Shown here: positions 22,408-34,117 of the stretch, in pieces
How positions within the stretch are numbered: position 1 is the first letter of the stretch
Layout of the letters: each line of letters starts with the position of its first letter
Origin: Fusarium oxysporum f. sp. lycopersici 4287
Lineage: Eukaryota; Ascomycota; Sordariomycetes; Hypocreales; Nectriaceae
Assembly (NCBI RefSeq): GCF_000149955.1
Contig: NC_030987.1
Span: 117,736 to 181,735, forward strand
DNA length: 64,000 bases
Direction: 5' to 3'
The notes under the pieces: generated by a model
What the model was told of the DNA's origin: nothing
What the model saw: the letters and a program-made list of their open reading frames with translations, nothing else
Database searches by the model: none
Translations under genes and position numbers: made by a program

Positions 22408-23499
22408 TTAAAGCTTTCCTGCAGTCTTAGAAGTGGACTTTGCAAGAGGTATTACTGAACAGATCTGCATGCAGGAAGCGAGAAGTTGTCCTCTTTCATC
22501 GAGGATCTCAATGTTCATATCAAACCTCCCACCATGTAGTCTCTTCATTGTGGTTCGAGTGAGAAGCCACTCCTGTGGAGTAATTTCAGAACGGAACATA
22601 ATGTTCAGAGCGGTGGTGGGTATACCCCAACTGCTGGCGGCTTCCATGCCATCCTCGACGTAGTTGAGGAAGATTGGGGGAACCTATAATATAAAATAGG
22701 TTAGCTCTGGCCACAACACAGTCGACATGTAGTGGTTACCAGGTCCGCCAGTACAGGCAAGTGCTCGAGTCCGAACTTTTCGTCATTGTCCAATTTCACC
22801 CACTGATATCTGGTATTCTGCCCTCCGAACCTTTCACTCCACAGCGGCGCATTCTCGCCACTGGGTGTGTACATCCTTACCGTCGACGCGGGGGGATTCA
22901 TGTAGTAGTAACTGGCATCTGACCATCGGGTACAATCCTTCGTCCTATCTGGTAATGGCCAGACTGAAGGTTGTATGTTGGTGACGTGACCCTCGTCTTT
23001 CAACGTACCAAGCCTTACTATAGCAATAGCGCAGACCTTGTGTTCATGGATCTCCACCGATTTAAGTGTGGCTTCAACCGTCGAAGTGCGTTTACCTATG
23101 TTCAGAGTTTCAAGAGCAATCTCGAATTGGCCCTGAGGTAATGGTTCGAGATACTCCACGGATATATTAAGAGGCTCCATGTTCCCTAGGCTCCCCTGCT
23201 GGTCATGATGATATTGTTGCGCTGTCATCATCAGAACTGTGGCACAGTACCCGCCATGGGCTGCCAATCGCCGTCCGCCTAGAAGTCAAACATTAAATAC
23301 ATGTTTTGTATTGATGTATGGCGAATAACGCACCATTGCCGCACCAGTCCGGTGGGACACTGCCACTATATCTCTGTCCATCGGAGTCTGCAACTGGACT
23401 CGTTTTGATCGCATCAGCTAGTGGGGTTCTGGGGAATTTGTAAGGTCTCCATGTTGGAGTAACGTCTGGGTGGGAATTGGGCAGATGTGAGTTTGACAT
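22408..23499 (-). CDS. Acyl-CoA thioesterase-like protein (double hotdog, TesB-like)
   Basis: Three exons on the minus strand. Exon 1 starts MSNSHLPNSHPDV at 23499 and ends in DWCGNGA. Exon 2 opens GGRRLAAHGGYCATVLMMTA and carries LNISVEYLEPLPQGQFE and IGKRTSTVEATL. Exon 3 has PPIFLNYVEDGMEAASSWG and the TTMKRLHGGRFDMNIEILD strand, with DERGQLLASCMQICSV near the end. These are the layout and motifs of fungal thioesterase-like superfamily proteins with two hotdog repeats. It would hydrolyse an acyl-CoA or acyl thioester; no acyl chain preference can be read. Total is about 300 residues, normal for the family. No polyketide synthase is in the window to tie it to a biosynthetic cluster. Confidence 0.85.
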
Positions 23500-26400
23500 G
23501 ACTGCAGTGTTGGAGTGTCAAGCAACCGGAAAAAATTGTACTATTGGAAGAAGATCGGGCCTTGACCTTACTCTTGCGCGATAGCTTGATAACTAGAAAG
23601 AACATACAATATAAATGAAAAGCCCATTCCTATCGGCGTGCGGTATTTATTTAGATCGCTTCGGGCGACGATTACTCAAGCCTCGGCAAAGACATATGTT
23701 TTAAGAGTTCCGACTGTTCCGCCGGTTCTAAATGCCCCGACCTTAGCATTAACTCAAATGGCGCGAAATACAACTCTATGATAACGCGGTGGTAAGGGGA
23801 TAATAGAGTTCGGTGATTACTGAGAATTTAATTTATGTTTAGTAATCATGGTCTATCTAGCGCCATTCTTATTATAAATAAAGCCGGCGTACTTGTCGTT
23901 GCTGTTTAGATTCTAGGAAGCACCCTCACCCGCTAAGACTAAGACCGCTGCACCAAACATTAGGGATCGGTAGCAATAATGCTGCTCATTTGCAGTTTAA
24001 TTGTGACAAGGGCAGCGCTCACAGGCGGCTGCTCAATATATCTGGCGACGGTAATAGCGCAGGGGGTCCGAGGTAAATATATGCATTAAAGTTGTCCTCG
24101 AAGGCGAGGCGCCGAACACATCGCTTGGCCATATGGTGGACATGACAATATCGTTGAAGGGGCCTTGCCTTTTTGGAGAAGACAGAACAGGTTATCGTCG
24201 AGATGACGGAGCAGTCTAATGGTATTCCAGGATATGGCAGAAGATCTCTCCAGCTATATCTGCGCCAGTAACAGCAGCTCTGGTAAAACTTCTTTGGCCT
24301 GAATCAAAAGAATTCTAAACGAACTGGAGATACACAAAAGAAAGACACAAAGGAGTAACAAACAGGTCCTTAGCAGTGGTCTATGAAAAACTACAAAAAG
24401 ATCAAGCCGCCTCGTGTGTATTGAAGCAGTATGGTCAATCGTTGGAACACGGAGGCATACAAGACAAAGGTTTCAAGTGTTGAGAAGCTAGTGCCTCCAC
24501 CAACCTCAGTATGTCTCTGTCTCTGTCGTTTCAGCTATGAGAAACTGGCCCATTTAATCACGTCACCAAGATTTTAGTCGCGAGATCCGGCGCCACATGT
24601 CTGACTGCGTCAGCCATAAGACAATATCTTCAGAATGACGCCCTTTATAAGCTGGGAGGAAGGACTTGGTATTCTGGTGGTGGGTAACAGGTTCCTTGCA
24701 ATATAAGGCTTAAAATGATCAATCTGGACGACGGTATTTCAATGAGTCTGAGGGCTAGTATGACGCTGGCGGGGACATGTTGGCAAGAAGTAGAGAAACT
24801 CATTCCATTCATTCCCGTATCATTATTGATTCCAGTCACCGTAGAAAGTAGATGTTGGGCCGCCTCCTGCCAGCCTTCGCATCGAAATTTCCATCAGGTC
24901 TCAATCCTTATTCAAAGATTCACGTCTCGGTGGCCTTGCTAGACATATTAGCGCAGATGAGAACCAACTGTAGGAAACAGTTGACTAATTCAACAAGAGT
25001 GCCTCGAATGGCTTTGTTCGAGATTGTCGACGCGGCCTCAATCCATATAACAAAGTTTTTAGCGATGCAAGCCATGGCCGAATCACAAGTTGGGCACCAT
25101 CAAGAAAGGACCTTTCTACGCAGTTGAGATACACCCCAGCGATACCGGGACAATAGGCGGTCTCGTCACTGACGAGCGCGCGAGGGTTACGAATAAACAA
25201 GGTCAACGACCGTTGGAAATCCGTGGGATCCCCTACCCTTCAATGTTTAACCTCTTTATCTGAAAATATCGCACTGGAGATGTTTGAAGTGAACGTGATT
25301 GGCAGTAGCAAATATGCTCAATGGGGGCGGGATCGGAGGTCGGGCAACTATGCAGGCTAATTAAAATACTTTATTCTCTACTCCATCAGCACTTGATTAA
25401 TAACTCTCATACGCGAATCCTCGTGCTACCTTGTTGGAATTGCCTTATTCTGTTGTAAATGCGAAATAACCCCTCTGTTAATACCTACTTGAAAACACTC
25501 TTAAAGTGTTATATTGAGGATTTGCGTGATATAATAATAAGATTAGATTTTTCACCTTTTAAGATTGCTGTATATGTTATAGACGACGCTGATGGTTTTT
25601 TAAATAGTAGCGAAATCCCTGGTGCAATGCGGCTTTGTTTAAAAAATATTGTATTGGCTTTAAGCTTAATACGAGCTCGTCTAGATAATCTCGCGCCTTA
25701 CTAACTCGATCAGATGGCTGGTCGCATTCCATGCAGTAATTTTAAATGATTAACGAAATTTTGTTTTAGTCAGCTGGCCAGTCATCAATGTGGTCAATTA
25801 ACAAGACCCAGAAGCTTAACGCAGATAATTTCCAAAGAATTTTACCAGCATGCAAATCCAGTACATGTTGGTGATGAGGCTATTGACGCAGTAAGCTGAT
25901 CATGCATGCACTTAAGGTCCTCAGCCACGCAGGAATCACCCATAAAGGTACTCACTGGCTAAAAATACGACTAAAAGTTAGTGGTGTGATGTAACACTGC
26001 ACCCATGAGGCTACACACGGGATCAACTGTTAGGCTCGGAAGTCGGTCGATCACCTTCTTTTCTCCAATTCTAGAACGAGCAGGTTACCCTAACGGTGGA
26101 AGTCAATTGTAATACGAACTACGGATATAACATGTACCATCGACTCAAAACCACGTTCTAGTCTAAGAGAGAGTCATGGTCACGTTGAACTTGTGAAAAA
26201 TACCCTATAGCTACAGCTCGTGCGCGAGATTCCGGGCACACAGTCAGTGCATTAATGGTTCCACTCGGCTTTAAATTACGGCAAGTTTTCAGTGTCTGCC
26301 GGACCCAACGGTGTCTCAGAGCCCAGCCTCCCCCGCCTCGGCGTCCACGATGACGTCCAGACCCGCTCGAGTTGCCACTTTTTCAAGATTTGGTAGTCCC

Positions 26401-27305
26401 GTAATGGCTTGGCTCGGCACGGCAATTCTGTTGAGCTTTCTGGTCTGTGTATCGTCTGGTTCCTTCTGGAAATGAGTCCATGGTGATGTTGGAGGAAGTG
26501 CATGAACAAAGCAGTCCGTGTTTTTACAGCGCCTGCACGTTTAAGCGGTCAGTCTCACTCATACTAACAACGCGGTGAGACCGCCTGTTTATTAGACCTG
26601 TTCCTCATAGATGCACAATGTCGTCATTGTTCCTCTCTGTGCATGCAGTACACGGCTGAGGCTGCGCAAAATTCACCGATCTACCTAATCACAGAGTCAG
26701 GAACAAATGACATACCCGTTCTTGTGAATCATGCTGTGACCATTACGTCGAAATGTCCGTTCGCAGAATCCCCTTACCTCTCAACAAAGAAGCATAATCC
26801 CAATTCAGCACTAGCGGGGCGGACGATGCACGGGTAGGGCCATGATCAGCCCCTGGCTCATCTAATAATAACCCACCCGCCCTGTGAATACGAGCTAAGC
26901 ATAATTCTTAATGCAAAAAACCCATGCGATAATAACATGACGCACAGAGCAGTCGGATGTTTCGGCATGCTGTCTACTGCAGCATTGGGTTAGATTTCCG
27001 GTCGACAAACTTGCATTTGCTGATCTTGACAACCCCGCAGAAATCACGAGGCCAGAGTTTCTCCGGACAAGACGATGGATCATACTTCGTATAGGTGATA
27101 TTAGGGCGCAGCTAGTGCAAAGTACTTCGTATCCTATTCGAGAAGCCCAGAGGTCAGATCCCGATTCTCACATAATATAAAAGCATATATTTACCCAGCT
27201 CCTGTTTACTTTAATCATCTCATCTCATCTCATCATTCACTCTCAATCTTCTACATCACAACTCCTCACATCAAACCTTTTCATACCCAACTCTAAACCG
27301 TCACC
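23500..27305. other. 3.8-kb gene-poor region
   Basis: Mixed composition with many short frames and no supported gene. A stretch around 25240-25320 (LSENIALEMFEVNVIG) faintly resembles a short-chain dehydrogenase fragment but has no supporting sequence around it. Confidence 0.4.
27176..27234 (+). promoter_or_regulatory. TATA box and CATCT repeat upstream of BYS1 gene
   Basis: TATAAAA at 27176-27182 lies 124 bp before the ATG. Three tandem CATCT units plus CATC follow at 27216-27234 in a pyrimidine-rich leader typical of highly expressed fungal genes. Confidence 0.55.
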
Positions 27306-27826
27306 ATGAAGTTCGCTGCTTTCACCGCTCTCGCCGCCGTCTTCGGCTCTGCTGCTGCTGCCAACAAGGCTAATGTCATCAACGACTGCACCAACACCAT
27401 CTACGTCCAGTCCTTCCCCTACGGCGGCGGTGCTCCCGGTCCCTTGACCACCGTCAAGCCCGGCCAGCGATTCTCTGAGGATCTCCGTGCCTCTGGTTCT
27501 ACCATCAAGATCGCCACCACCCGAACTCTCACCAAGCCTCTCTTCTTCGGCTACTCTTCCGAGTCTCAGCCCAACAACGTTTACTGTAGGTCTTCCCCTC
27601 TTCTGCCTTGACTAAATGACACCACTGACATTCTTCTCCAGACGAGTTGAGCACTGAGTTCGGCAACCCCTTCGCTGACAAGCACAACATCTTGAGCCCT
27701 GGTGAGGGTTGCGAGAAGTTCGACTGCAAGCCCAACGATGCCAAGTGCTACAGCACCCCCAGCATGAAGAAGGTCTACGGCTGCCCCAGCCCCGTCAACC
27801 TGTACGCCAAGGTCTGCGCCAAGTAA
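27306..27826 (+). CDS. BYS1-domain small secreted protein (154 aa)
   Basis: Exons 27306-27585 and 27642-27826; the intron starts GTAGGT and ends CTCCAG, and the joined codon is TAC. The signal peptide is MKFAAFTALAAVFGSAAAA. The mature part begins NKANVINDCTNTIYVQSF and contains GPLTTVKPGQRFSEDLR and KIATTRTLTKPLFFGYS, the layout of the BYS1 family (named after a Blastomyces yeast-phase protein, with a thaumatin-like fold). Four cysteines lie toward the C-terminus. Codon use is strongly biased to C-ending codons, suggesting high expression. The molecular role of the family is not established. Confidence 0.88.
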
Positions 27827-30280
27827 ATTGGTAGCCTTGACATCGGCTTTGCTTCCAGTGGCATTTAATAAGACCATATCAACGGCTGACGCCCTGGTTT
27901 CATGGATCAACTCACTGGGTTAATACTTCTTCGTTACATACATTATTAAGCGGCTTCGGAGTCCTTTAGATAGAGTACTTCCTATAAATCGGAAGACCAA
28001 TACATATTATTATCTTCAGCCACTTCAATCATTGTGACATTAGCTTGTCCTTTCATCGCTATCAACTGTTATCTTGTACCCACGTAGCCATAATGTACCA
28101 GTAATACTTGCTCAACTAGTTAGTTATGTAGAATAAAAGCCGTAGCCCATGTTGGTGGAATGATGCCTTTGGCATGAGAGAAACTGCTGACTACCTCAAG
28201 TCTCGTCATGCCGGATTGCCTGCGCCTCCCAGTTAGTTACAACATGATCATCTGGATAGTCTGACTTAGCTGACACTCTCCACTCCATTGGCCTTGGCAA
28301 AGTGATAACTTCGTTTGGCGCACTTCGGGCGCTAGACATATATTTTCCGAGGTTCAGTTCGGGAAAGTGTCCGATTAGATGAATAAGATATAAGCAGCTG
28401 TATCATGACTAGAAAAGACAAGTTTCGGTTGACGGTGTCAAGAAGGAACGGCTTCGAGATGTTGCTTAAAGCTGTGCTCTCTAGGATCGAGTGTATACAA
28501 AGTTGATACTAAGATGCTACCGTAACCATCCATACTGCCTGCAACTCATTCCATAGAACAGTGCATGGGGTGCTCACTATAGTTGGATATTCTAGGTCAT
28601 TGTGTGTCGAGATCGCAAAGTCCTGCTGATAGATATAACGATAGGGAGGAATGTACATTGAACATAGTGATAAGCAGTTAATGAGCGCCCCTATTTGGCA
28701 GGAAACAATCCAAACATGGCCTGAGAGCGAAGACTAACTTCCAGTTCTGTGAGTTCAAGATGAAGACAGCATCTTTCAGCTGGGTTATTGTCCAATCAGG
28801 GCTATAGCTCGGTATAACAAAGAGCTCGATGTCATTGTGACATGAGTGGGATTGAGTAACACTGGGCCTCCTACAACTTTTGATGCCATCATCATCAAGT
28901 CATGACAACGAAAGGAGCAATAACCGTTATGTCAACATATCGGCCTGAGTTTGTACGGCTTGCAACAATATACGCTCTTATTGGCCAGCATGGTATTGCC
29001 ATTCCTGCGCGCGCAGCATTGTCCATTCTGTTTTATACAGAAGTCGTCCACAATCAGAACTTTGTCAGGACGACAAAGTTGCACTTTATATGTGATCAAT
29101 TGGTCTTTACTGATCCAAAATTGCACACCAGTCCTGTTCGATCATGCTCGGACTTCCTAGACGATGAGGTCGTCGTCAATTGTTTCATCAGGTAATCAGT
29201 ACACGCCCGATACGATGACGGAGCAAGATGAGACATTTGGAGCTGAGTTCTGTAGCTGAAAGCTTATCGCAGCGCACCTTAGATATTTATACGAATGCGG
29301 AGAATGGCCGATCTCGGGATGTTATGGCGCGACAGAAAGTTACCATACCACTCTGCTGTTGATGGAAGCAGACCGACGGCAGATCCTCACTGCGATTACC
29401 CCTCAAGACCAAAGGCTTACTTTGATGCAGATAAATCCGTGTTTGGATAAATGCAACGGCGGTGTCAAGCATTGGGCCGCCATAGAAGTCAGCTGGTGCC
29501 TTCTGAGCTGTCAGTCGCCGGCAAGCTACCATTTATTGGCATAGCGGCGGGTGATACTCCGGGAAGCGATGCATATTTAGGTAACATTAAAATTCTAGAA
29601 AAGGTCCAGAACACAAAACACCACGTTTGTTATCTAGAAGCAATTGAAATGCCGTGCCACGGACGCGCGCTGTTGGTTGAAATCATAGATAGCAGAACCC
29701 CCGCAACCGGCTGCGATTTACCGATGCCGATCAAGGTTGCGTCACGATACGGGGACCGAAACATCGGGGCACGGACACAAAAGTCCGGTATCTCTGAGCG
29801 AAATGCGGAGGTCGAAAGATGCGGGGTGCGATAACCTAGAACGCGATAGGAAATTGTAATACAAGTACCGCTGATGGCTTCAACCAGCTGATGCGTCGCT
29901 GCCACGTTGGACCGGGGACATATCGATACAAGAGGGGAATGTGACCCGGGGTTGACGGCGTAGAACCGTTCAAGGGCGGAAGAAACTCCATGGTCCACTT
30001 GATCTGCGCCCAATCCCGTCAATGACATTTGTCGATGAGGCTAGAGTAAATGTCCTTATCACCGATCACATGACCGGGTGCTTAGCGGGATGCCCGTTTA
30101 TCTTGCAATCATTCTATCATTGTTTGGGCGAAAGTGGCGTTGACCATGGGAACATAATGTCGGCTGGTCTAGATCAATTCCACGCGTAGTAAATATATAG
30201 ATTGACATGTCCCCCCCCAGCAGTAGACAGATTGATCGGTAAACATCCATCACTCCAAGGTACTCTGACCTCCCAGCAAC
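27827..30280. other. 2.5-kb gene-poor region
   Basis: No supported gene. Open frames around 28900-29200 and 29450-30030 overlap on both strands and match nothing recognisable. Confidence 0.4.
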
Positions 30281-31506
30281 ATGTTGACTCTCGGTACACT
30301 CATCTTCTTCGCCATAGCGGCTGCTATCGCCCTCATCGCAAAGAAGACACTATCTAAACCACAGAAGGAAAACCTTATCTCAAGAGCCATCCCCGCCGCT
30401 CCACCCCTCACTCAACCCCTCCCCTCAACATGGTACAAGTCAGACGACATCTACGAACTTGAGCGAAGAGCCATCTTCTCAAAGAAATGGATCCTGCTCA
30501 CTCACAAGATGCGCTTCGACCAGACTGGCGCCTGGGTTCGATATGCTGAAGCTGGTTTCGATTTCTTCCTCATACGAAATGCAGAGGGTACTATCAGGGG
30601 CTTTCACAACATCTGTCGTCACCGTGCTTTTCCCGTCGTTGTCAAGGATAATGGCCAGAACAACGTCTTGTCCTGCAAGTACCATGGCTGGTCTTACGGT
30701 ATGAACGGTCAGCTTGCCAAGGCGCCTCTGTATCAGGATCTCCCCGGATTTGATCGCTCCAAGAACGGTCTCTTCCCTCTTCACACTCACGTCGATGCCA
30801 AGGGCTTTGTCTGGATTAACATGGACGCCAAGGCCGTGCCTGAGAACCCATGGAGCGAGGACCTCAGCCAATCAGCGAACCATGGATCTTTCAACTTTGA
30901 TGACTACAAGTTTGACCACGTCAAGCAAGACTCCAGCAGCTTCAACTGGAAGACTCTGGCCGACAAGTCTTGCACTGGTAGTAACATTGATAACTTTGAG
31001 AACGCCGCTGAGAAGAAATCTGTTGTCAACGACTTCTTCTTCCCCAACGCCTCCATGACCATCTCGTAAGTTCTCTACCAGCCAAATTGTGACTAGCAAA
31101 GACTAACCAGTTCAGTCCTCACTTCTTCTTCCTCTTGCGATGTGTCCCTACATCAGCTACAAAGTCCCAACTACAGTATGAAGTCTACCGACACAAGAGC
31201 GCCAGCGAGTCCGACTTCAAGAAGGTCGAAGAGATCCTCCAGCAAACAGCCAGCGAACAAGAAGCCCCCGCCGAGAAGAACCTCCGCGCCGGCGTTCTCG
31301 TTGACCAGACCCCTCTTCAGTTCCAGAACCAAGTGTATCAACTAGTCGAGCACCACCGCAAGCTCGAGGGTGTCGCTGGCCGTGAGATTCGACCCGCTCA
31401 GCAGATTCTTGACAAGTCTGCTACCAAGACTGAGCAAGATGAGAGCCTCTACTCTTCCTGCTCTGGTCTTTCATGTGGTAAAATAGCCAAGGACCTTTCT
31501 TGGTAA
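30281..31506 (+). CDS. Rieske [2Fe-2S] oxygenase-like protein lacking the catalytic iron motif
   Basis: Two exons joined across GTAAGT...TTCAG (about 31069-31115), giving about 390 residues. The N-terminal hydrophobic helix (LGTLIFFAIAAAIALIA) suggests membrane anchoring. The Rieske domain is complete: CRHRAFPVVV and CKYHGWSYG supply two Cys and two His. In homologues the catalytic domain begins WKTLADNYNECYHC...H, which binds the mononuclear iron. Here WKTLADKS passes into CTGSNIDNFENAAEKK and then directly to FFFPNASMTIS, so roughly 45 residues including both iron-binding His are absent. The rest of the C-terminal domain (RCVPTSATKSQLQYEVYRHK) remains in frame. It can probably move electrons but not oxygenate, unless the loss is an assembly artefact. 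Confidence 0.8.
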
Positions 31507-32006
31507 CCGGGGAGTTTGTAAAATAGAATCGGCGTATAGATGGAGTGGTTTTAGCATAAAGTTACAGACGGTATAGAGGGAAGATCTATATGGACAGCGT
31601 CTAGTAATTGGGTTTTTCGTTTAATAGCATAGTTATGATGATAATGCATAGCTCATTGGATGTTCAATCTTCTCCGAAACGTTTCATCATGTCCAAGTAT
31701 AATACGACCATATATGAACGTGGACTGAAGGGACTTGGGAAGCATCATTAGGTCTCATAACATCTTCCCTCAAGTATAGGATGAGCCTCAGGCATCTTTG
31801 GCATATCGTTCCCATAGTGGCACTTGTCTCTCTTTTTTGAGGCAGTCCACCCGCTTGTTGCAAGTAGTAACAACCTACACGATCTAATTTATGAGTAATA
31901 TTTGTTATTTGCATTTGGACCTATCGTCGAGATCTCAAACTCACCACATAGGACACAAACGAGCGATCCCGCCTCGCGGTCTAAGGACAAACAGTCTGAT
32001 GCTTAT
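31507..32006. other. Convergent intergenic region
   Basis: 3' ends of the Rieske gene and the 249-aa gene face each other. Nothing recognised. Confidence 0.4.
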
Positions 32007-32756
32007 CTAAGTGGTCTTGTCTAGTACAAATCCCTTGCAAGCCCAGCACGCAATAACAAGATCCTTCTTCTCGGTCTGTATCTCTCCCGAAAACTCCAGC
32101 TTATCATCTTTTTCAACAGCAACAACAGTGCCATACTCATCAATCCACTCTGCCACCTTGGTTGCGTTCTCCTGCGCCGTCAACAAAAGCTTCTTCTTCC
32201 AATCATCAGAGTCACGGTATCCCCGCTTATGCATGAGAGCCTGCATCCTGTCCTCTTCCGCCTTGGTCAAGGCGCGCTTGATAGGAACCATGTGGTAGAA
32301 CTTGCATGACCTTCCAGACTTCTCCATCACAATGCTTCCCTGAATAGTTCCTCTCTTCTGGCCCCTGATAACAATGAGCGGCGTGGGACCGAGACCAGCG
32401 GCGAAACTGAAGGGGATGTTCATCTTTTCGCCAGAGTAAAGTGTCAAATCATCATCGTATCTGATGAAAGCGTCGTTTCCTGTAGCCTCACCAAGGCGAC
32501 GAACTTCACTTGGTAAAAGGCGGCATATTTGTAACTGCCACGGATTACCGGCTTGGGTATTGCGATTGGAGATGTGATAAGTTGGCGTGGCTGGGCTGGC
32601 TTCTGTTTCGTACACGTAGCGGCCCTGGATGTTGAATGATTGTTTGGTGGGAGAAATGGATACCTGGGAGAAGAAAGGCGCCTCTAGTCGGAGTGATAAT
32701 GCATTACGGGGAGCTTCGCCAGAAGAACTAGACTCGACGAGACTGGTTTGACTCAT
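32007..32756 (-). CDS. Conserved-looking fungal protein of unknown function (249 aa)
   Basis: Intronless frame with good coding character. The first about 150 residues alternate polar and hydrophobic residues as in beta-rich folds (QVSISPTKQSFNIQGRYVYE, TPLIVIRGQKRGTIQG). A charged helix (ALTKAEEDRMQALMHKRG) follows, then a C-terminal module ending DLVIACWACKGFV. A tubby/LURP-like barrel is possible, but I cannot assign it. There is no signal peptide or membrane segment, so it is probably cytoplasmic. Confidence 0.7.
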   Translation of the reverse strand: MSQTSLVESSSSGEAPRNALSLRLEAPFFSQVSISPTKQSFNIQGRYVYETEASPATPTYHISNRNTQAGNPWQLQICRLLPSEVRRLGEATGNDAFIRYDDDLTLYSGEKMNIPFSFAAGLGPTPLIVIRGQKRGTIQGSIVMEKSGRSCKFYHMVPIKRALTKAEEDRMQALMHKRGYRDSDDWKKKLLLTAQENATKVAEWIDEYGTVVAVEKDDKLEFSGEIQTEKKDLVIACWACKGFVLDKTT

Positions 32757-34117
32757 TTTGCAGGAGTTGTCTTATAGAATAACTTAAGTAATTTGCGAGA
32801 TGAAGAGATGAATAAATAGACTTGGCGTAGATGAACAAACGTTAACGTTTTATAGCTATAATAAGCCCAGAATACGAAAACATTTGAGTGTTGCACTGTA
32901 GCCAGGCGTCGGAGATATTTTACCACGTTGACTCAAGCCACTGAACAAACAGCTATCCGCTTCAGGCAGGACGATTCGCTCAGCTCGACAAATGCCTCAA
33001 GCTGACAGTAATCGCACATCATTCGAAACAACCTGCGCCATTAAAGTGAGAAGACTCAATTGGCCAGCGCGGATGCGACGGCAATAAAATCATCCTTCGC
33101 GACCTCGCCTCTAGTCCGGACCTTTAATTGCCAAGACCTCGCCTGCATTCTCGGGACCGAAGCCAAGCCGTAGAGTGCGGAAAAGAAGATGACATCAAGG
33201 CTTTGGTGGATGACATTTTGGAGAGTAAAGAGCAGAATTTTAGTATCTTGGTTAAATAATTGCAAGAGGACAAAAGCAAATGCGTCGCACCTGTAAACAT
33301 CATTTAGCCTTACAACCATAAAACAAGGTATTTGTCTAGAATGGAAATAACCTCCCTTCTAGAAGACCTTTGAGGCGCCAGAAGCCTAGATGTGTTTTAG
33401 CCTCATTAATTAGCCCTGATGTGGTCTAATCCCATCCAGGATATGACATGGAGTGCTTGGTGAGGCAAGAAAACTTGGGACCTCGACCCTCAGAGACAAA
33501 AAGACCTAGGTAAATCAGCATAAGCTTAGGAGGCCCTTTGGTGAGTTTATTCTGGCATTCTATATCCACGCCTGGACTTTTCTTGCTCCCTGAGGGAGTG
33601 CACCATACCTCAGCGCGAGTGCATGGTGGGGTTTATTTGTTACAGGGTATAAGGAGCTGACAAAGATTGGATTCCTCTCCAACTTACCTCGACGGGGGAA
33701 ATTTGTCAATTCACGAACGCTGAATATTCCAATATCTAGCCACCTTCTGTTACTATGTGCTTTGTTGACCTCGTCCCTCGTTGGGATAGACAAGCATTGA
33801 ATTCCATAATTACTTGCCCCAAGAAGACTAAAGCTGAAGCTGTTGATGATAAGATGAATTATAATAGGAAGAGGACGCGACGCTGCGCAAAAACTCTCGT
33901 AGATGACGCTTCGTCCAAAAACGTCACCATCGCGAGAACGTCTTATGGCGTTCAGCTGAAAGGTATGGCTGTGCCAAGGCAAGCAGAGTATCTGGAATAT
34001 GCCAATTTCACTTCCATACGAATTCCGCTCGCAATCAGAGGAAGTACCGCTGAATTATTCTTCAAGTGGTATATAAAAACGTCAAACCTCATCAACTCGC
34101 TTAAGGCATATCTAGAA
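32757..34117. other. 1.4-kb intergenic region
   Basis: No supported gene. A plus-strand frame entering from here (33755-34534) is mostly the reverse complement of the next gene and is rejected. Confidence 0.4.

Noticed and set aside
25240..25320. Possible short-chain dehydrogenase remnant (ALEMFEVNVIG)
   Set aside because: Only about 12 convincing residues, no upstream cofactor motif and no downstream catalytic Tyr-Lys segment; could be chance.
27216..27234. CATCT tandem units as a microsatellite or regulatory array
   Set aside because: Just over three units in a pyrimidine-rich leader, ordinary for strong fungal promoters; kept only as part of the promoter note.
28902..30028. Several overlapping open frames of 60-130 codons
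   Set aside because: They occur on both strands with no motif, leader or intron signal; probably non-coding.
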